Assembly (NCBI RefSeq): GCF_900182545.1
Contig: NZ_FXTJ01000002.1
Coordinates: forward strand, 1 to 64,000
Reading direction: 5' to 3'
Source: Geodermatophilus aquaeductus
GTDB taxonomy: Bacteria; Actinomycetota; Actinomycetes; Mycobacteriales; Geodermatophilaceae
Length of the DNA stretch: 64,000 nucleotides
Below are positions 62,110-64,000 of this stretch, piece by piece (within the stretch, counting starts at the first letter, position 1; each line of letters starts with the position of its first letter). A program made the translations under genes and the position numbers. The notes beneath the pieces were generated by a model. It had not been told where the DNA came from. It worked only from the letters and a program-made list of their open reading frames with translations, and did not search any database.

Positions 62110-63181
62110 CCTCCACCGGCCCAGCGACGGCGGGCGCCGCGGGCCGGCCGAAGAGCCACCCCTGGGCGAGGTCGGCGCCGAGCGCGGCGGCCTCCTCGGC
62201 GACCTGCTCGGTCTCCACCCCCTCCGCGACGACGACCGCCCCGAGCCGGTGCGCGTGCTCGGCCACCGTGCGCACCACCGCGCGGGCGCCCTCGTCGGGC
62301 AGCGCGGACACCAGCGCGCGGCCGAGCTTGACGACGTCGGGACGGACGACGTCGAGCAGCGAGCGGCTCGACCACCCGGCGGCCACCTCGTCGAGGGCCA
62401 CCCGCCAGCCGTGCGCGCGGTAGGACTCGAGGACGGCGAGCAGGTGCCCGCGGTCGGCGACGGCGGCCCGCTCCCCCACCTCGAGCACCAGCTGCCGCGG
62501 CCGCAGGCCGGCGGCCTCCAGCGCCGCGGCGGTGCTGGCGAGGTCGGCGTCGGGGTGCAGCACCGAGGTCGGCTGCGTGTTGACGAACAGGTCGGCCTCC
62601 CCCAGCCAGCCGGCCGCCCCGGCGATGGCGCACTCGCGGCCCACCCGGTCCAGCCGCGGCAGCCACCCGGCGGAGTCGGCGACGAAGAACAGGTCGCCGC
62701 CGTCGACGGTGCGCCCGTCGGAGTCGCCCCGCAGCAGCGCCTCGTGCGCGACGACGGCGCGGTCGGCCAGCGCGACGACCGGCTGGTAGGCCGACCACAG
62801 CTCCGCCTCGGCCAGCACACCGACCTCCGCGGTGACCGCCCGGCGCGCCAGCTCCTGCGCCAGCGTCGGCGCGGTGAGCAGGCCGGTCACGAGCGCGGTG
62901 TACTCCCCGGCCGGGTCGGTGGCCACCCGCACCGCCTCGGCCTCGGCGCCGGTCAGCGCGCGGGAGAGCCGGTCGAAGAACAGCTCGACGCCCACGCCCT
63001 CGCGCTCGTCGGACAGGTCGAGCAGGCCCGGCGCCGAGAACACCGACAGCCCGACCGAGCGGGCCACGGCGGCCACGGCGGGCAGCACGTTCTCCTCCGC
63101 GGTCGCCAGCAGCACGCGGGTCGCGGCCTCGGGCAGGGGCCACTGCTCGCGCCGCCGCGCCGCACCGATCGGACTCGCCAC
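62087..63181 (-). CDS. EAL-domain protein, possible c-di-GMP phosphodiesterase
   Basis: About 364 residues if the GTG at 63181 is used; the start is uncertain because only weak starts are available. Residues about 25-130 form an unrecognised N-terminal domain (VLPAVAAVARSVGLSVFSAP), perhaps a DICT-like sensor. The EAL domain (about 135-350) keeps EAL (VAHEALLRG), the Asn in LFVNTQP, Glu in LVLEVGE, Lys in VVKLGRALV, EGVET and the Gln in AQGWLFG. The DDFGTG motif has become DEVAAG (second Asp to Glu), so activity may be reduced or lost. Confidence 0.8.
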   Translation of the reverse strand: MASPIGAARRREQWPLPEAATRVLLATAEENVLPAVAAVARSVGLSVFSAPGLLDLSDEREGVGVELFFDRLSRALTGAEAEAVRVATDPAGEYTALVTGLLTAPTLAQELARRAVTAEVGVLAEAELWSAYQPVVALADRAVVAHEALLRGDSDGRTVDGGDLFFVADSAGWLPRLDRVGRECAIAGAAGWLGEADLFVNTQPTSVLHPDADLASTAAALEAAGLRPRQLVLEVGERAAVADRGHLLAVLESYRAHGWRVALDEVAAGWSSRSLLDVVRPDVVKLGRALVSALPDEGARAVVRTVAEHAHRLGAVVVAEGVETEQVAEEAAALGADLAQGWLFGRPAAPAVAGPVEVSPVPTP

Positions 63182-63290
63182 GCGCAGCAGGATGACCGAC
63201 CCGCCGAGCGGGGGCGGGCAGGCGCGCGGACCGGCTCCGGCCGGGATCGGTAGCGCGTCGCGGACCTGCCTCAACGGGCGCCGGAAGCCC

Positions 63291-63296
63291 TAGTGT
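63291..63296 (+). promoter_or_regulatory. -10 box TAGTGT of the TetR gene
   Basis: TAGTGT is 6 nt before the ATG at 63303, consistent with a leaderless transcript. Confidence 0.4.
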
Positions 63297-63302
63297 CGGT
63301 CC

Positions 63303-63917
63303 ATGACCGCACTCGTCACCGAGCCGCCGACGCGCTCAGGCCGCGGCGGCCGCCCGCGGGACCCGAGCCGCGACGACGTCATACGCGCAGCGATCCTGCA
63401 GCTGCTCGGCGAGGTCGGCTACGGCGCGCTGACGATGGACGCCGTCGCCGCGGAGGCCGGCGTCGGCAAGGCGACGATCTACCGCCGCTGGCGCACCAAG
63501 CAGGACCTCGTCGTCGACACCGTCTCCGACCTCAACCGGGCCTGGACGGTCACCGCCGACACCGGGTCGCTGGAGGGTGACCTCCGCTCGCTGGTGCACC
63601 GGATGGTGGAGATGATGGCCAGCCCGGTCGGGGCGGCCACCCGCTCGCTGCTGGCCGCGATGCAGCACGAGCCGGCGCTGATCGAGGCGTTCCGGGACGG
63701 GCCGCTGGCGGTGTGGCGGCGGGCCTACGACGAGCTGTGGGCCCGGGCGCAGGCCCGCGGCGAGGTCGGCCCGGGGCTGCCCCAGTCGATCCCGGCCGAG
63801 GCCACCACCGCGCTGCTGGTGCAGCGCTGGCTGGTCACCCGCGAGCCGGTGGACGCCGCCTACGCCGACGCGGTGCTCGAGACCATCGTGCTCCCGCTGG
63901 TCCGCCGGGCCGGCTGA
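63303..63917 (+). CDS. TetR/AcrR family regulator
   Basis: A 204-residue repressor. The N-terminal HTH reads VIRAAILQLLGEVGYGALTM and VGKATIYRRWRTKQDLV. The C-terminal ligand domain is of the TetR_C_16 type, with VHRMVEMMASPVGAATRSLL. It is divergent from the EAL gene. Target genes are not evident. Confidence 0.88.
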   Translation: MTALVTEPPTRSGRGGRPRDPSRDDVIRAAILQLLGEVGYGALTMDAVAAEAGVGKATIYRRWRTKQDLVVDTVSDLNRAWTVTADTGSLEGDLRSLVHRMVEMMASPVGAATRSLLAAMQHEPALIEAFRDGPLAVWRRAYDELWARAQARGEVGPGLPQSIPAEATTALLVQRWLVTREPVDAAYADAVLETIVLPLVRRAG

Positions 63918-63950
63918 GCCCCACCGGCAGGCCGGTCACCAGCACGCCCC

Positions 63951-64000
63951 TCACCAGCCCAGCGTGCCCGGCTCGCCCTTGAACGGTCCGACGACGTCGC
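63951..64000 (-). CDS. C-terminal fragment of an unidentified protein
   Basis: The last 15 codons of a minus-strand frame read DVVGPFKGEPGTLGW before TGA, and the gene continues beyond the window. The composition fits a real gene. Too short to name. Confidence 0.45.
   Translation of the reverse strand, partial: DVVGPFKGEPGTLGW

Overview
The window is very GC-rich, with most codons ending in G or C. Start codons are often GTG, genes are coupled by 4-nt GTGA/ATGA overlaps, and several genes carry a TANNNT -10 box directly in front of the start codon, which suggests leaderless mRNA. With a bacteriophytochrome/heme oxygenase pair, a DUF222-HNH (13E12-type) nuclease, an Rv1747-like FHA-ABC transporter and a divergent putA-pruA/PucR unit, this points to a high-GC actinobacterium, most likely near Geodermatophilaceae (an inference from style and gene content, not from a marker gene).

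Positions 1-17000 are accessory DNA. The first 150 bases hold the end of a CcdA-like membrane protein. Then comes one end of an integrative mobilizable or conjugative element: a set of inverted repeats that could be an oriT, a MobF relaxase-helicase, an Xis-like small protein, a tyrosine integrase, and the 3' half of a tRNA gene (probably tRNA-Lys) marking the attachment site at about 6100-6143. The other element end is not in the window.

Next to that end lies the most unusual locus (6362-15877, minus strand): six tightly spaced or overlapping genes. One encodes a 1332-residue multi-hydrolase with LysM-like, lysozyme/pesticin-like, PG-binding-like, LAS metallopeptidase and amidase domains. 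The others encode a HETGH metallopeptidase-like protein, a 738-residue protein with two cationic amphipathic segments, and three proteins I cannot place. Two of the six share a short N-terminal tag, (E/T)SPFAP, and the large hydrolase carries the tag a second time in the middle, as if two tagged proteins had fused. I propose this as a candidate undescribed secreted or injected cell-wall-attacking system. A decayed IS3-type transposase and a low-confidence small ORF separate it from ordinary chromosome.

From about 17 kb onward the genes look chromosomal. 17-26 kb: HhH protein, DUF2252, VIT-family transporter, DUF2855, zinc alcohol dehydrogenase, FAD monooxygenase, ABC exporter. 26-29 kb: guanidino hydrolase (ctlX-like) and ornithine cyclodeaminase with a divergent Lrp/AsnC regulator, i.e. 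arginine/citrulline/ornithine catabolism towards proline. 29-33 kb: MFS, DUF488, FHA-FHA-ABC transporter. 33-37 kb: proline dehydrogenase, P5C dehydrogenase and a PucR regulator, which complete proline to glutamate. 37-41 kb: TetR with twin operators, heme oxygenase and a phytochrome-SpoIIE phosphatase. 41-44.5 kb: SDR, polysaccharide deacetylase, IPP isomerase, alpha/beta hydrolase.

At 44.5-51.8 kb a four-gene translationally coupled operon links a DHA2 transporter, an NhaA-DsbA-cNMP-thioredoxin-like fusion, a receiver-thioredoxin-reductase-like protein and a cNMP-binding histidine kinase. This looks like a redox or ion stress module. The rest (52-64 kb) holds an ArsR/MFS pair with a palindromic operator, an epimerase, the DUF222-HNH gene with an SOS-like box, VOC, thioesterase and acyl-CoA dehydrogenase genes, a STAS-like protein, an aldo/keto reductase, a histidine phosphatase, an EAL protein and a TetR regulator.
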